Shown here: positions 9,219-18,278 of the stretch, in pieces
How positions within the stretch are numbered: the first letter of the stretch is position 1
How the letters are laid out: the number at the start of each line of letters is the position of its first letter
Source: Thermoplasmata archaeon
GTDB lineage: Archaea; Thermoplasmatota; Thermoplasmata; Thermoplasmatales; Thermoplasmataceae
Direction of reading: 5' to 3'
DNA: 41,037 nt
Assembly (NCBI GenBank): GCA_021810575.1
Contig: JAJZIN010000005.1
Span: forward strand, 1-41,037
The notes under the pieces: model-generated
Told to the model about the DNA's origin: nothing
Databases searched by the model: none
The model's input: only the letters and a program-made list of their open reading frames with translations
Made by a program: the position numbers and the translations under genes

Positions 9219-9566
9219 ATGATGCCGGATAATATTAGTTCGGATATATCGTCCCTGGCTAACATTATGAAAATTCTTGGAGACCCTAATAGGCTGCATA
9301 TTACATTGTTGATCAGCAGGCAGGAACTATGCGTCTGTGAATTGACTGCTATTCTTAGGTTATCCCAATCAAATGTTTCGCAGCATCTCGCTAAATTAAA
9401 GTCTTCAGGTATCGTAAAAGAAAGGAGGCAGGCACAATGGGTGTACTATTCATTAAATCAGGAAAAATTTCCAATAATTAAGAATATAATAAATACCCTC
9501 CCAGATATTTCTTTTGAACTCCTTAAATTGAATGGCCTTCAGGAACATTTAAAATGTAAGAAGTAA
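9219..9566 (+). CDS. ArsR/SmtB family transcriptional regulator
   Basis: Winged-helix repressor of about 116 residues. The order is typical: LANIMKILGDPNRLHI, then ELCVCELTAIL with the two Cys (CVC) of the classic metal or metalloid site in the recognition region, the recognition helix SQSNVSQHLAKLKSSGIV, and the wing KERRQAQWVYYSL. Oxidation or thiophilic-metal sensing is therefore plausible. ATG at 9,219 directly follows the fmdE stop; TTG at 9,210 is possible. It probably regulates its own operon through the palindrome at 8,200. Confidence 0.9.
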   Translation: MMPDNISSDISSLANIMKILGDPNRLHITLLISRQELCVCELTAILRLSQSNVSQHLAKLKSSGIVKERRQAQWVYYSLNQEKFPIIKNIINTLPDISFELLKLNGLQEHLKCKK

Positions 9567-9591
9567 AATAAAGTAAATCTTGAAAAGCCAA

Positions 9592-10041
9592 TTAACTTCT
9601 TCCAAGTTTTCCCAAAATCTTAAGCATATTAATAGCCACTGCGAGTCCAGATTCAACCTCTGGATCTTTCAATTCTCCCAATAAACTTAAAGTTCCATGA
9701 ATTTTAGGTTCCTTCGAAAGTTTTCCAGAAGAAATATCGTCTATTAGACCCACCATACTATCAGCAATGCGCGGATCAGATACCTTTGCAAGAATCTCCA
9801 AAAGTGAGTTGAGAATTGTGGAAATGCCATTTAACATGTCATCTGTAAGGATACCCCGCATATTAGCCACAAGGTAAATTAAACCTTTTAGGGATTCTGC
9901 CATGCCCGTATCTTCCATTGTTTTAATCCACTCAACAATGCCAGACAAAGTTCCCGCATTTTCCAGGAGATATTCTACGGCTTTTCTGGATTCAGGATTA
10001 GTCAGTTTTTCATTCAACATTTCTCCCATATCTGTGCTCAT
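9592..10041 (-). CDS. DUF1641 family protein
   Basis: Helical 149-residue protein without Cys. The family is recognised from its genome position next to sulfide:quinone-reductase-like flavoproteins and from segments such as LLENAGTLSGIVEWI and LLGELKDPEVESGLAVAINMLKILG. The biochemical function of DUF1641 is not established. Here its start overlaps the stop of the flavoprotein gene by 4 bases (ATGA type), so the two are co-translated and probably form a complex or a scaffold for the flavoprotein at the membrane, which is inference. Confidence 0.75.
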   Translation of the reverse strand: MSTDMGEMLNEKLTNPESRKAVEYLLENAGTLSGIVEWIKTMEDTGMAESLKGLIYLVANMRGILTDDMLNGISTILNSLLEILAKVSDPRIADSMVGLIDDISSGKLSKEPKIHGTLSLLGELKDPEVESGLAVAINMLKILGKLGRS

Positions 10042-11195
10042 GGAATCACCCCACTAAGAACTGGTCTTGCAGTCATGTTCCAGTATAAATTGTTATAGAT
10101 AAGCTTCAACCAATAGAACGAGTAACTTTCAGGTTGCATTATGGGTTTGTGCGTATAGTTAGAATTTATCATCGAAGCTTTTCCAATACCTGTGAGCATG
10201 AGGGCCCCTCCAGTACCATCATACGTAGTAATAGGCTCTTCTCCCCTCAGTGACTGTGCAATCCTTTCAGAAACAACAACCGCTTCTGCATCTGCAACCG
10301 AGCCGGCCTTAGAAACCTGTAGATTTGTAGAATCACCAATTGCGAATGCATTTTCATATCCCTTTATATTTAGTGTAAATCCGTCTACATTTATCCATCC
10401 CATCTTGTCCACTACCTCAGAATTTTCCATAAGTTTGTTTCCCTTGTGTGGTGGAACAATAAGAGCCAGATCATAAGATATCTTCTCTCCATTCTGTGAT
10501 ATAAGCTCTCTTGCATTAGCATCAACAGACCTTAGCTGGAATCCGAGACTACTCTTTATTCCTTTCTCTTCAAACATCTTCAGAGAAATATCTGATATCT
10601 CCTTGTTAGGAAAGGCCATTGGCATTGGGTAGGTGTACTCAATTTCAACCTTATCCCTCATTCCTCTCCTGGTAAAATAGTCATTTAACATGAAAACAGC
10701 TTCCAATGGTGCTGGAGTGCATTTGTAAGGCATTGAAGAAACCCCAACAACAATTTTCCCACCCTTATAGCTGTTTAACTTCTTTTTCAGTGATATCGCA
10801 TTTTCTAGACTATAAAAATTATCTGTTCCTTCTCTGAGACCAGGTATGGAATCATAATCATATCTTGCACCGGTTGCTATAACTATATAATCGTAGTTTA
10901 TTTTCTGTTTTTCCGATTTCACCACGCTGTTTTTCAGATCCACTTCAGTTACAAACTCCTGAATAATAGTTACACCCTCTGCTGCTAATCTCAACATAGG
11001 CCTGTATGTTGATGCTGGCGCCATCATATCGAAAGGTATTTCAAGGAATCCTGGCTGATAATAATGCTGCCCGCTTCCATCAAATAATACAACTTTTACC
11101 TCTCTATTCTTAATATTATCTCTCAACTTATAGGCAAGATGGTTGGCTGTGCTCATTCCACCGCTGCCGCCCCCTACTATAACTACCGTTTTCAT
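10038..11195 (-). CDS. Sulfide:quinone oxidoreductase-like FAD flavoprotein
   Basis: Two-dinucleotide-binding-domain flavoprotein, 385 residues. The N-terminal FAD motif is VVIVGGGSGGMSTAN. IVIATGARYDYD and FAIGDSTN are the second and third FAD contacts. SSMPYKCTPAPLEAVF carries the Cys that occupies the SQR/FCSD active site. It is the only Cys in the whole protein, whereas canonical SQR uses two further redox Cys. A sulfide-oxidising trisulfide mechanism is thus not supported; a type II NADH dehydrogenase-like or other electron-transfer role is possible. The C-terminal amphipathic segment (YWLKLIYNNLYWNM) fits membrane attachment. A TATATATT element lies roughly 30 bases upstream. Confidence 0.85.
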   Translation of the reverse strand: MKTVVIVGGGSGGMSTANHLAYKLRDNIKNREVKVVLFDGSGQHYYQPGFLEIPFDMMAPASTYRPMLRLAAEGVTIIQEFVTEVDLKNSVVKSEKQKINYDYIVIATGARYDYDSIPGLREGTDNFYSLENAISLKKKLNSYKGGKIVVGVSSMPYKCTPAPLEAVFMLNDYFTRRGMRDKVEIEYTYPMPMAFPNKEISDISLKMFEEKGIKSSLGFQLRSVDANARELISQNGEKISYDLALIVPPHKGNKLMENSEVVDKMGWINVDGFTLNIKGYENAFAIGDSTNLQVSKAGSVADAEAVVVSERIAQSLRGEEPITTYDGTGGALMLTGIGKASMINSNYTHKPIMQPESYSFYWLKLIYNNLYWNMTARPVLSGVIP

Positions 11196-11461
11196 AATAT
11201 AACAATAACCAGTAATTATAATAATATATACCTAATAGATTTGCCTAAATAGTTCAAATCTAACACAATTTTTGTGTGGATTATAAAATTATAGTAACCC
11301 TTTCTTCACAACATTTGCAAGAGTGAATCCTTATTTCTCAAGTTAAAGGATCGGATCTGGTGAATTTATAATATTAAATTGATGTCCATTTAATACCTGA
11401 AAGGGGATGGGTTTTACTGATACTGGAAGTTACCTCTTTTAGTCGTAAATACTGTAAACTA

Positions 11462-12283
11462 TCATCCACCATGTTTAAACGCAGGATATAAAAGCATCCC
11501 CCCATCCACCACAAGAGTAGTTCCAGTTATATACGAAGCATAATCACTGGCAAGAAAAGTAACAGCCTCTGCAATATCTTTAGTTTCTCCCATTCTTGGC
11601 ATTGCTATTTTGGTCAGCAGATCCTTATATGTTTCAGGATTGCTCCACACATCCTTGTTTATTGGGGTTTTGATTGCACCGGGGGCCACAGCTACTACCC
11701 TTATTCCCGACTCAGAGACTTCCTGTGCTAGAGTTTTGGTAAACATTGACAGTCCAGCCTTTGCACTGCTGTATGCGGTATATCCCGACCAGGGAACAAA
11801 TTCGTGAACTGAAGTTATGTTGACAATAACTCCGTGGCCAGATTTCTTCATCCTCCTGACTGCTTCTCTGGAGCAGTAGTAAGGACCCAGAAGGTTGATA
11901 GAGATAACTCTTTCCCAATCATCAGGATCGTCATCACCGCACAGTTCCCTTTTCCCATCAATACCTGCATTATTCACCAGTATGTCTACTGGTCCAAATT
12001 TCTTGTCTATATCACTAAACATCTTTTCGACATCACTTCTCTTTGAAACATCTCCGCCAAATATGGCAGCCTTTCCACCACTTTTGTTTATATCATCTGC
12101 CAGATTAGTAGCAGGTTCCACTTCCTTACGATAGTGAATTGCAACCGTTGCTCCTGCTTTTGCCATATATCTTGCAATTTCCATTCCCAATCCAGAACTA
12201 GAACCTGTTACAAGGGCAATCTTTCCATTCAGGTTTATATTAATGCCATGAGTTCCAACATCTTTTCCATTCTCATCAGTCAT
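11462..12283 (-). CDS. Short-chain dehydrogenase/reductase (glucose-1-dehydrogenase-like)
   Basis: Classical SDR of 273 residues. It shows the TGSSSGLG cofactor loop, NNAG near residue 105, the catalytic Ser (NITSVHE), the YSSAK Tyr-Lys pair, PGAIKTPIN, and the C-terminal ITGTTLVVDGGM. The His-Tyr-Arg segment after the second strand (AIHYRK) suggests NADP preference. The sequence style resembles sugar 1-dehydrogenases of acidophilic archaea, which feed non-phosphorylative Entner-Doudoroff pathways, but the substrate is inferred only. Its first 18 residues before the fold are a short polar extension. Confidence 0.88.
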   Translation of the reverse strand: MTDENGKDVGTHGININLNGKIALVTGSSSGLGMEIARYMAKAGATVAIHYRKEVEPATNLADDINKSGGKAAIFGGDVSKRSDVEKMFSDIDKKFGPVDILVNNAGIDGKRELCGDDDPDDWERVISINLLGPYYCSREAVRRMKKSGHGVIVNITSVHEFVPWSGYTAYSSAKAGLSMFTKTLAQEVSESGIRVVAVAPGAIKTPINKDVWSNPETYKDLLTKIAMPRMGETKDIAEAVTFLASDYASYITGTTLVVDGGMLLYPAFKHGG

Positions 12284-12413
12284 GCCTTTTTATGTCAAAG
12301 AGAAAAATAAATGTATCTATAAAATCTAAAGCGTTTTCTGTTTTTTGGCTTATCCACCAACAGGCCAATTCATTGTTTCAACTAACATGGTACCGGATAA
12401 TAATTCTACGACA

Positions 12414-14234
12414 TCAAACTATATCCGGTTTATCAATCTCACTTAATTTTGCAAGCACGTCTCGTTCATTAATAACGCCCTTTGCCATTCCACTTTGATC
12501 AATTACCGTTAAGATATTGACATTGTTTTCCTTGAGAACTCTCACTGCATCTGCAACATTCTCCCGCTCATTTATGTTCACACTTCTCTCCAGATGGATT
12601 TGCCTGACTTTACCATTTTCAATACTTGATTTTGGAAGCAGCAGAAGATTAACAACTTCAAGTTTGCCTATTGGTCTTTTCTGGCTATCCACAACTATTG
12701 CACCCGGGAGATTCTTCGATAGCAATCCATTGAGTACATCCTTCAACGAGTCATTTATTGATACAATTGCCTCCTTAAGCGGGTTTATCATATCGGAGAC
12801 AGAAACATTCATTAGATTCTGAGCAACTATTATTCCTTCCTTACTTATATCCACATCATTTGGAGTCTTTCCAATTATACCCTTTACTTCAGACAGGATG
12901 AATCCTATCACAATCCAAACAAGAAAGACTGTTGTATAAACAGGAACTGTTGAATATGCCGAATATATAAGTACAATTGAGCTGATAACAGCTCCCGTAA
13001 GTGCCAGGAAAAATTCTTTAAAATCTGAAAGAGTTGTAAAAAAGGTTTTCTTAGCACGAATCATCAGCCTTCTCCCCTTCCTTAGACCAATTCTTAACAG
13101 TGAAAAATTGGCACTTACATGAATAAAAAGACCTCCTAGTGCTGAAATTGTTCCAAGTATAATGAATGCGGTTTCGGCCGAAATATAGTTTAAGATTATC
13201 AATGGGAGAATAACCAGAATTCCACTAATAAAGAGTGTTGCAAACATTGGTTTTTCCTTGACCTTATGTGCAAATACACTTGGTAATGTTCTGTCATAAC
13301 CCATTCTAAAGAGAGTTCTTATGGCAGCAGTACCAAAGGAGAGGATCGCCAGTATAGAATCGTCAATGGTTGCAATGGCAACAGCATAGTAGAAAAATCT
13401 GCCAGCGCCTCCAAAGTCATGCTGAATAATACCTATAACTGGCAATTTATCAGCTAATGGTATTGTTATGTGATTCTGGAGAATCAGATTTGCAATTGCA
13501 TAAATCATAAATGTTGCCAGTGATCCACCTACAAGTATCACAGTGATCACGCTTCTTCCAACAACCTTCTTTGGGTTCTTTACTTCTCCAGAGACCGGGG
13601 CAATGGAACCATAGCCAGTTGGAATCCCCATTGCAAAAAGTATACCAAGTACAAAGTCACCTCCTGATATTGGATACACCACTGGATTTGGTGTATAGGC
13701 AGCTCCCTTGGTTACGAAAAAGGAATAAAACGCAATGGAAAGCATTAACCCTATTTCTATAATTACTGCAAATATTGCATACCTTGCAGACATTGTAACT
13801 CCAATAATAAGGAAAGTAATTGATGGGACCATGATTATCAAAAATGCAATGTATGTTGATATTCCAAGAACGGTAGTTATAATGAATAGACCTCCAACGA
13901 GATAAGCCAGTCCATATAGAACAGAATAAAACATGTACATCCATCCGGTATCAAACCCTATTCTTGCCGAAAGAGCCTGAAAAGCATATGTATAATACCC
14001 ACCAGATGTTGAAAATCGCTTTGAAAGCTGAGTGACTGACAGTCCATTAACAAGAACAAGTAAGGTACCAATTATCATTACAAGTGGTGCATCATATCCT
14101 GCAAGAGTAATTGCAAAAGCACCGTAAGTCAGTATACTTAAGAGTGGTGACATACCACCGAATGAGAGAAAAAAGACATCCTTAAAGGTAAGATGTCTTT
14201 CCAGTTCTCCCTTATTATCCGAAGCTTCTGTCAT
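12414..14234 (-). CDS. APC-family amino-acid permease with C-terminal CBS pair
   Basis: The first 440 or so residues are a twelve-helix APC transporter: FLSFGGMSPLLSILTYG in helix 1, GGYYTYAFQALSARIGFDTGW before helix 3, and ILAILSFGTAAIRTLFRMGYDRTLP. A charged linker leads to two CBS domains (PLKEAIVSINDSLKDVLN; GKVRQIHLERSVNINERENV), ending in GVINERDVLAKLSEI. CBS pairs usually bind adenosyl ligands and could gate transport. An upstream TTG is in frame, but ATG at 14,234 has a GGTGAT ribosome-binding site and is preferred. Substrate unknown. Confidence 0.87.
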   Translation of the reverse strand: MTEASDNKGELERHLTFKDVFFLSFGGMSPLLSILTYGAFAITLAGYDAPLVMIIGTLLVLVNGLSVTQLSKRFSTSGGYYTYAFQALSARIGFDTGWMYMFYSVLYGLAYLVGGLFIITTVLGISTYIAFLIIMVPSITFLIIGVTMSARYAIFAVIIEIGLMLSIAFYSFFVTKGAAYTPNPVVYPISGGDFVLGILFAMGIPTGYGSIAPVSGEVKNPKKVVGRSVITVILVGGSLATFMIYAIANLILQNHITIPLADKLPVIGIIQHDFGGAGRFFYYAVAIATIDDSILAILSFGTAAIRTLFRMGYDRTLPSVFAHKVKEKPMFATLFISGILVILPLIILNYISAETAFIILGTISALGGLFIHVSANFSLLRIGLRKGRRLMIRAKKTFFTTLSDFKEFFLALTGAVISSIVLIYSAYSTVPVYTTVFLVWIVIGFILSEVKGIIGKTPNDVDISKEGIIVAQNLMNVSVSDMINPLKEAIVSINDSLKDVLNGLLSKNLPGAIVVDSQKRPIGKLEVVNLLLLPKSSIENGKVRQIHLERSVNINERENVADAVRVLKENNVNILTVIDQSGMAKGVINERDVLAKLSEIDKPDIV

Positions 14235-14447
14235 ATCACCGTTCAATAGTTTAAGCTTAATAGTTTATTCGATCTTTTCATCTTAAGACAAGTCATAGAA
14301 AATAATCACATAATTGGTTATTAAATCTGAATAAGGAAATCATCAAATATTCTTTTTGATTGATTATACGTACTGCAGTAATTTTTTCTACGTAAGGGGC
14401 ATAAGTTAAAACTTAATAACCTGAAAATACTAAAGAGATGATAGAAA

Positions 14448-14915
14448 TTGGAAACTGTAGACCCTGATGCAAGGATTGCAGACTTGGTGGGATTGCTTCA
14501 TGTGCTGAACCATTTGTTTGACGACAGGACTGATCTTTTTGAACTTGAAAAAGAGATGGAAGTTGATATTGACGATTTAATGCCAATTGTATATACCGCT
14601 GCAAATCTTGGTTTCGTTGGAACGGACCAGGGAGATATTTGGATAACTGATAAGGGAAAGACTTTTCTTGTTTCTGGACCAAAGATAAGAAAGAGTATTC
14701 TGAAAGCATCGCTTATAACAATGGAGCCATTTGTAACAGCACTCCGGCTCGTAAAGTTTGATCTGGATGATATAATGGAAGAATTAGAGAAGAACGGGAT
14801 TCAAAAGTATAACAATCCATCTGGTTTGCATAATCTTGAAATAACGCTCATTGAATGGGGAGTTTATTCTGGGTTAATAAAAAAAGACGATGATGGTTTT
14901 CAGGCTCTTGCTTAA
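14448..14915 (+). CDS. Free-standing AAA-associated C-terminal domain (PF09821-like)
   Basis: 155-residue protein resembling the domain normally fused to the C-terminus of NitT/TauT-type ABC ATPases. Features are DPDARIADLVGLLHVLNHL, a winged-helix-like middle (LMPIVYTAANLGFV, WITDKGKTFL), then FVTALRLV and the end ALIEWG-like LIEWGVYSGLI. The start is TTG at 14,448, since the preceding in-frame codon triplets run into a TAG. It converges with and overlaps the permease gene by 4 bases. The neighbouring ABC ATPase lacks this domain, so this is probably its detached regulatory part. Fusion-by-neighbour evidence supports a joint function. Confidence 0.72.
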   Translation: METVDPDARIADLVGLLHVLNHLFDDRTDLFELEKEMEVDIDDLMPIVYTAANLGFVGTDQGDIWITDKGKTFLVSGPKIRKSILKASLITMEPFVTALRLVKFDLDDIMEELEKNGIQKYNNPSGLHNLEITLIEWGVYSGLIKKDDDGFQALA

Positions 14916-16534
14916 ACACTGTAAATGCCCTCCTCTGCAACATATTTTTTTCTGGCAAGATCCATCATTTTCCTTGTAAACAGTATGGAATATACTGCAA
15001 CTATAATCGCAAACAGAAATGATGCCCAGCCCGCAAGGGCAATATTTCCACTTCTTGTTGCGACGTCAATTGTTTTCATAAGCCCTGTATGGATCTCAAG
15101 AGTCTTTCCACCGGCAATATCTGGCCAGTATTCGCCTATTTCCAGGCCACCCCAGGCGCTGTTAATGGTAGATGAAATACCTGAGATAAGATAGGGAAAG
15201 GTAGAGGGTATAATCACGTATCTCATCTTCTTGAAGAAGCCCATGTCCAGATTCTTCATTATCTCGTTATATTCGGCTGGCATTGCCTTGATACCCATCC
15301 AGAAACTGTAAAACACATAATAGAAGGTTGCTATGAATCCCAGAAGAAGAACAATTCCCTCCTCTGCCTGACTTCCTAAAACAGAAGAAAATATAGGATA
15401 TATACCAAGGAATATGAAGGGAAAGTAGGCAGGAACTGGATAAGAACTGAACGTTTGTATTACTGGTACACCCACTGCTTCCGCCTTCCTTCTTGTTGCA
15501 AGCAGATAACCAAGTGTGAAAGCAAAGGCAATGGAAGCTCCTGTTATTATTAGTACTCTTATGTAATCAATTAGCAATCCATAAAGTAGTGACGGTGTTT
15601 GTGAGAAAAGGTATGACCATTCAGAACCACTTACAGACATTACAAAAATTATGATTGAATACATAATATATGCAAAAATAGCAAGAACTATAACACCGGC
15701 AATTATGCCAATTTTTCCATTCTTTTTTTCTTTAGAATAAAGCTCTTCCAAATCCTCTGGCCCTTTCCTGACTCTTGTATAAGAGGCAAGTTTTCCAAGG
15801 GTGTTCTGGGAAACAATGGCAGAAAATCTTGAAGTCTGCCTTATTCTGGCCTTACCTCTTTTAATAATAGGTGAATCTGTATCAATCGTATATTTTGCAA
15901 CTGCGTGATTCCCTATCCTCCTTACTAATTCTATGAGTAGAATTACGAAAATCCCAAGGGCTATAAATGTTACTATTAACATCCTGAAATTCCCATCGGC
16001 AGCAAATTTGTCTATAGGACTGCCAACCCCAAAGGTGCTGTATGATGTTATACCTATGGTAAATACCTCACTTACTGTTATATAAAAAAAACCATCAGAT
16101 ATACTTGGAAATAGATTTGCTACAATTCTGGGTATTGAGAATGGTATATACACATTCCTGAGCTTCATCCACAGGCTAAAATTATAATTTTCAGTCACCT
16201 CTACCATTTCACTGGGAATGGTCTTATATGCCTGATACTGTCCCATCCATATATTCCACACAACTGCTGTAAATACAAGAAAATCAGCCGCAAATTCAAC
16301 CCCAAGAGGGCCACCTATCCTGTCAACAAATATTATAAGTACGATTGGAAAAAATGAAATTACTGGAACACTCTCAAATACCTCGATAAACGAAATAAAT
16401 AAATTTTCAAATATTTTGCTTTTGATGGCCGCATACGCAAGAAGCCACCCTGAAAGAATTGAAAGTAAAATCAATCCTATAACTCTTCCACCAGTTGCTA
16501 GAACTGCAAGTATTATGAAGATATATTCGTTCAC
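14912..16534 (-). CDS. ABC transporter permease, NitT/TauT type, two permease halves fused
   Basis: 540-residue membrane protein made of two homologous permease units. Each has the cytoplasmic EAA-like loop that docks onto the ATPase: PSEMVEVTENYNFSLWMKLR in the first and MPAEYNEIMKNLDMGFFKKM in the second, both followed by a xxIP helix start. A basic linker at about residues 225-275 joins them. This is the architecture of archaeal nitrate/sulfonate/bicarbonate-like permeases. The start overlaps the stop of the ATPase gene by 4 bases. No substrate-binding protein gene is in the window, so substrate is open. Confidence 0.88.
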   Translation of the reverse strand: MNEYIFIILAVLATGGRVIGLILLSILSGWLLAYAAIKSKIFENLFISFIEVFESVPVISFFPIVLIIFVDRIGGPLGVEFAADFLVFTAVVWNIWMGQYQAYKTIPSEMVEVTENYNFSLWMKLRNVYIPFSIPRIVANLFPSISDGFFYITVSEVFTIGITSYSTFGVGSPIDKFAADGNFRMLIVTFIALGIFVILLIELVRRIGNHAVAKYTIDTDSPIIKRGKARIRQTSRFSAIVSQNTLGKLASYTRVRKGPEDLEELYSKEKKNGKIGIIAGVIVLAIFAYIMYSIIIFVMSVSGSEWSYLFSQTPSLLYGLLIDYIRVLIITGASIAFAFTLGYLLATRRKAEAVGVPVIQTFSSYPVPAYFPFIFLGIYPIFSSVLGSQAEEGIVLLLGFIATFYYVFYSFWMGIKAMPAEYNEIMKNLDMGFFKKMRYVIIPSTFPYLISGISSTINSAWGGLEIGEYWPDIAGGKTLEIHTGLMKTIDVATRSGNIALAGWASFLFAIIVAVYSILFTRKMMDLARKKYVAEEGIYSV

Positions 16535-17283
16535 CTGGTTCCCCCTTTTTTCTTTGTAAGTAGCCTGTATAGAGTATCAAGATAATTATCGAAAACGGGA
16601 TCTCTGCTATTTCTTGGTCTGGGCATCTCAATATCGATCTGTCCCACAACTGTTGCAGGACTGTTGTTAAGAACGAACACTGTATCTGAAAGCTCAACAA
16701 CTTCAGTAAGATTGTGAGAGACCATTATAACACACTCCAGCGGACTCTCTGGATTGAATAGAATGTTATAAATATCCTGTCTCAACCCCTCTGCAGTCAA
16801 CTCATCGAGATGTGCAAAAGGCTCATCCATAAGCAAAACTTTTGGTTCTGCAGCAAGAGATCTTGCGACAGAGACTCTCTGTCTCATTCCTCCACTCATC
16901 TCCTTGGGATAAAGATTCTCAAATCCCTGAAGACCAACCATTTCCAGTGCCTTAGAGGCAAGTTCTTTGCATTCATCTTTGGGGATATTTTTTGTTTTCA
17001 GCGATAGCATCACATTCTCTTCTGCTGTCATCCATGGAAAAGTAACTATTGACTGATGCACCATGGAAATTAATGGAGTAGGTCTCAAAACAGGTTTTCC
17101 ATGCAGCAATACTGTACCGCTTTCTGGCTTCAAAAAAGCGCCAAATAACCTCAAAAGTGTAGATTTGCCTACCCCTGATGGACCAACTATGGCTGCGAAT
17201 TTCCCTCTTTCCACCTTGATGTTGATGTTATTGAAAACCTTGTATCCGTTGTCATATCTGAAGTCGAGGCCCAAAACCTCCAT
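16531..17283 (-). CDS. ABC transporter ATP-binding protein, NitT/TauT type
   Basis: 250-residue ATPase with Walker A GPSGVGKST, Q-loop MVHQSIVTFPWMTAEENV, signature MSGGMRQRVSVARSL, Walker B KVLLMDEPFAHLDE and switch His in VSHNLTEVVELSD. The PWMTAEENV segment is typical of SsuB/TauB-like ATPases. It heads a two-gene operon with the fused permease. The C-terminal AAA-associated domain seen in many archaeal relatives is absent here and is encoded separately at 14,448-14,915. Confidence 0.92.
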   Translation of the reverse strand: MEVLGLDFRYDNGYKVFNNINIKVERGKFAAIVGPSGVGKSTLLRLFGAFLKPESGTVLLHGKPVLRPTPLISMVHQSIVTFPWMTAEENVMLSLKTKNIPKDECKELASKALEMVGLQGFENLYPKEMSGGMRQRVSVARSLAAEPKVLLMDEPFAHLDELTAEGLRQDIYNILFNPESPLECVIMVSHNLTEVVELSDTVFVLNNSPATVVGQIDIEMPRPRNSRDPVFDNYLDTLYRLLTKKKGGTR

Positions 17284-17455
17284 CGTTGTTCCAAGTAATC
17301 ACCATATGAGGCATTTACTCATCGTATAAATATTATAAGAAAGCTTTAAAATTATATTCTGTAAGTGAATATTTCAAAGTAAGAATTCAGGAGAAATCTT
17401 CATCAAAAAAATAGGAATTGGTGAAAAGGAGATTAATTTTGCAGGCCCCGGGGAC

Positions 17456-18247
17456 ATGGTTTTTTTTCCCAAAGTTGAAAGAGGCGGGCACAAAGGGCAA
17501 AACGGGAATTTGCTCATACTGGCAGGATGGGAATACAGTGGAGCCGGATGCATGTCTGCCAGGGCAGCTGAAAGTTCTCTTTCTGATCTCATAACAATTC
17601 TGGTTCCAAGAAGCAAATCAATGATTTTTTCTGTGAAGCTTGAAGACCAGATAGTTGGCACCTACACTTCAGGAAACTTGAAAAAACAGCTGGAAAAATG
17701 CACTGCTGTCCTTGCGGGCCCAGGCATGGGCGTATCTGAGGATTCCACAAAGGCAGTAATTTCTCTATGCAAAAGTGGAAAGAAGGCATTATTCGATGCA
17801 GATGCAATTCATATAATGGCTGAAAACAGGGAAATGATAAACAAGAACATGCTCTTTACACCACACAGCGGGGAATTTAAAATTCTGGCTGGAACCGAAG
17901 CCAACAGGGAAAATGCTGAGAAATTCTGCAGGAAATACGGATGTACAGTACTGCTAAAAGGGCCCACTGATATTATAACAGACGGAAAAAGGACCCTGCT
18001 CAGCGAGGGGGGAAGCCCTAGGATGGCAATGGGCGGGACAGGCGATATTCTGGCCGGCTTAAGTGCAGGATTAATGGCAAGGAACATGGATTCATTCAGG
18101 GCTGCAGCCCTTGGTTCATTCATAAATAAGAAGAATGGTGAAGAAACAGAAAAGAAATGCTCTTACTGGTTCAATACCTATGATCTTCTGGAAAATATGG
18201 GGAAAACATTCCGGAAATACTATGAATTCAGGGAAAGCAGCGATTAG
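17456..18247 (+). CDS. nnrD: ADP-dependent NAD(P)H-hydrate dehydratase domain
   Basis: Ribokinase-fold enzyme that repairs hydrated NAD(P)H. Landmarks are GGHKGQNGNLLILAG, GPGMGVSED, DADAIHI, TPHSGEFKIL, LLKGPTDIIT, and GGTGDILAGLSAGLMA with the catalytic Asp. In most archaea this domain is the C-terminal half of a protein with an N-terminal epimerase (NnrE). Here the frame is open back to a TGA at 17,366 and encodes conserved linker residues KKIGIGEKEINFAGPGD before the Met, but there is no epimerase domain and no ATG, GTG or TTG upstream. ATG at 17,456 is the only standard start. It may be a truncated bifunctional enzyme. Confidence 0.85.
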   Translation: MVFFPKVERGGHKGQNGNLLILAGWEYSGAGCMSARAAESSLSDLITILVPRSKSMIFSVKLEDQIVGTYTSGNLKKQLEKCTAVLAGPGMGVSEDSTKAVISLCKSGKKALFDADAIHIMAENREMINKNMLFTPHSGEFKILAGTEANRENAEKFCRKYGCTVLLKGPTDIITDGKRTLLSEGGSPRMAMGGTGDILAGLSAGLMARNMDSFRAAALGSFINKKNGEETEKKCSYWFNTYDLLENMGKTFRKYYEFRESSD

Positions 18248-18278
18248 ATTTTGTATTTGTATTCCAATAAGCTTTCAG

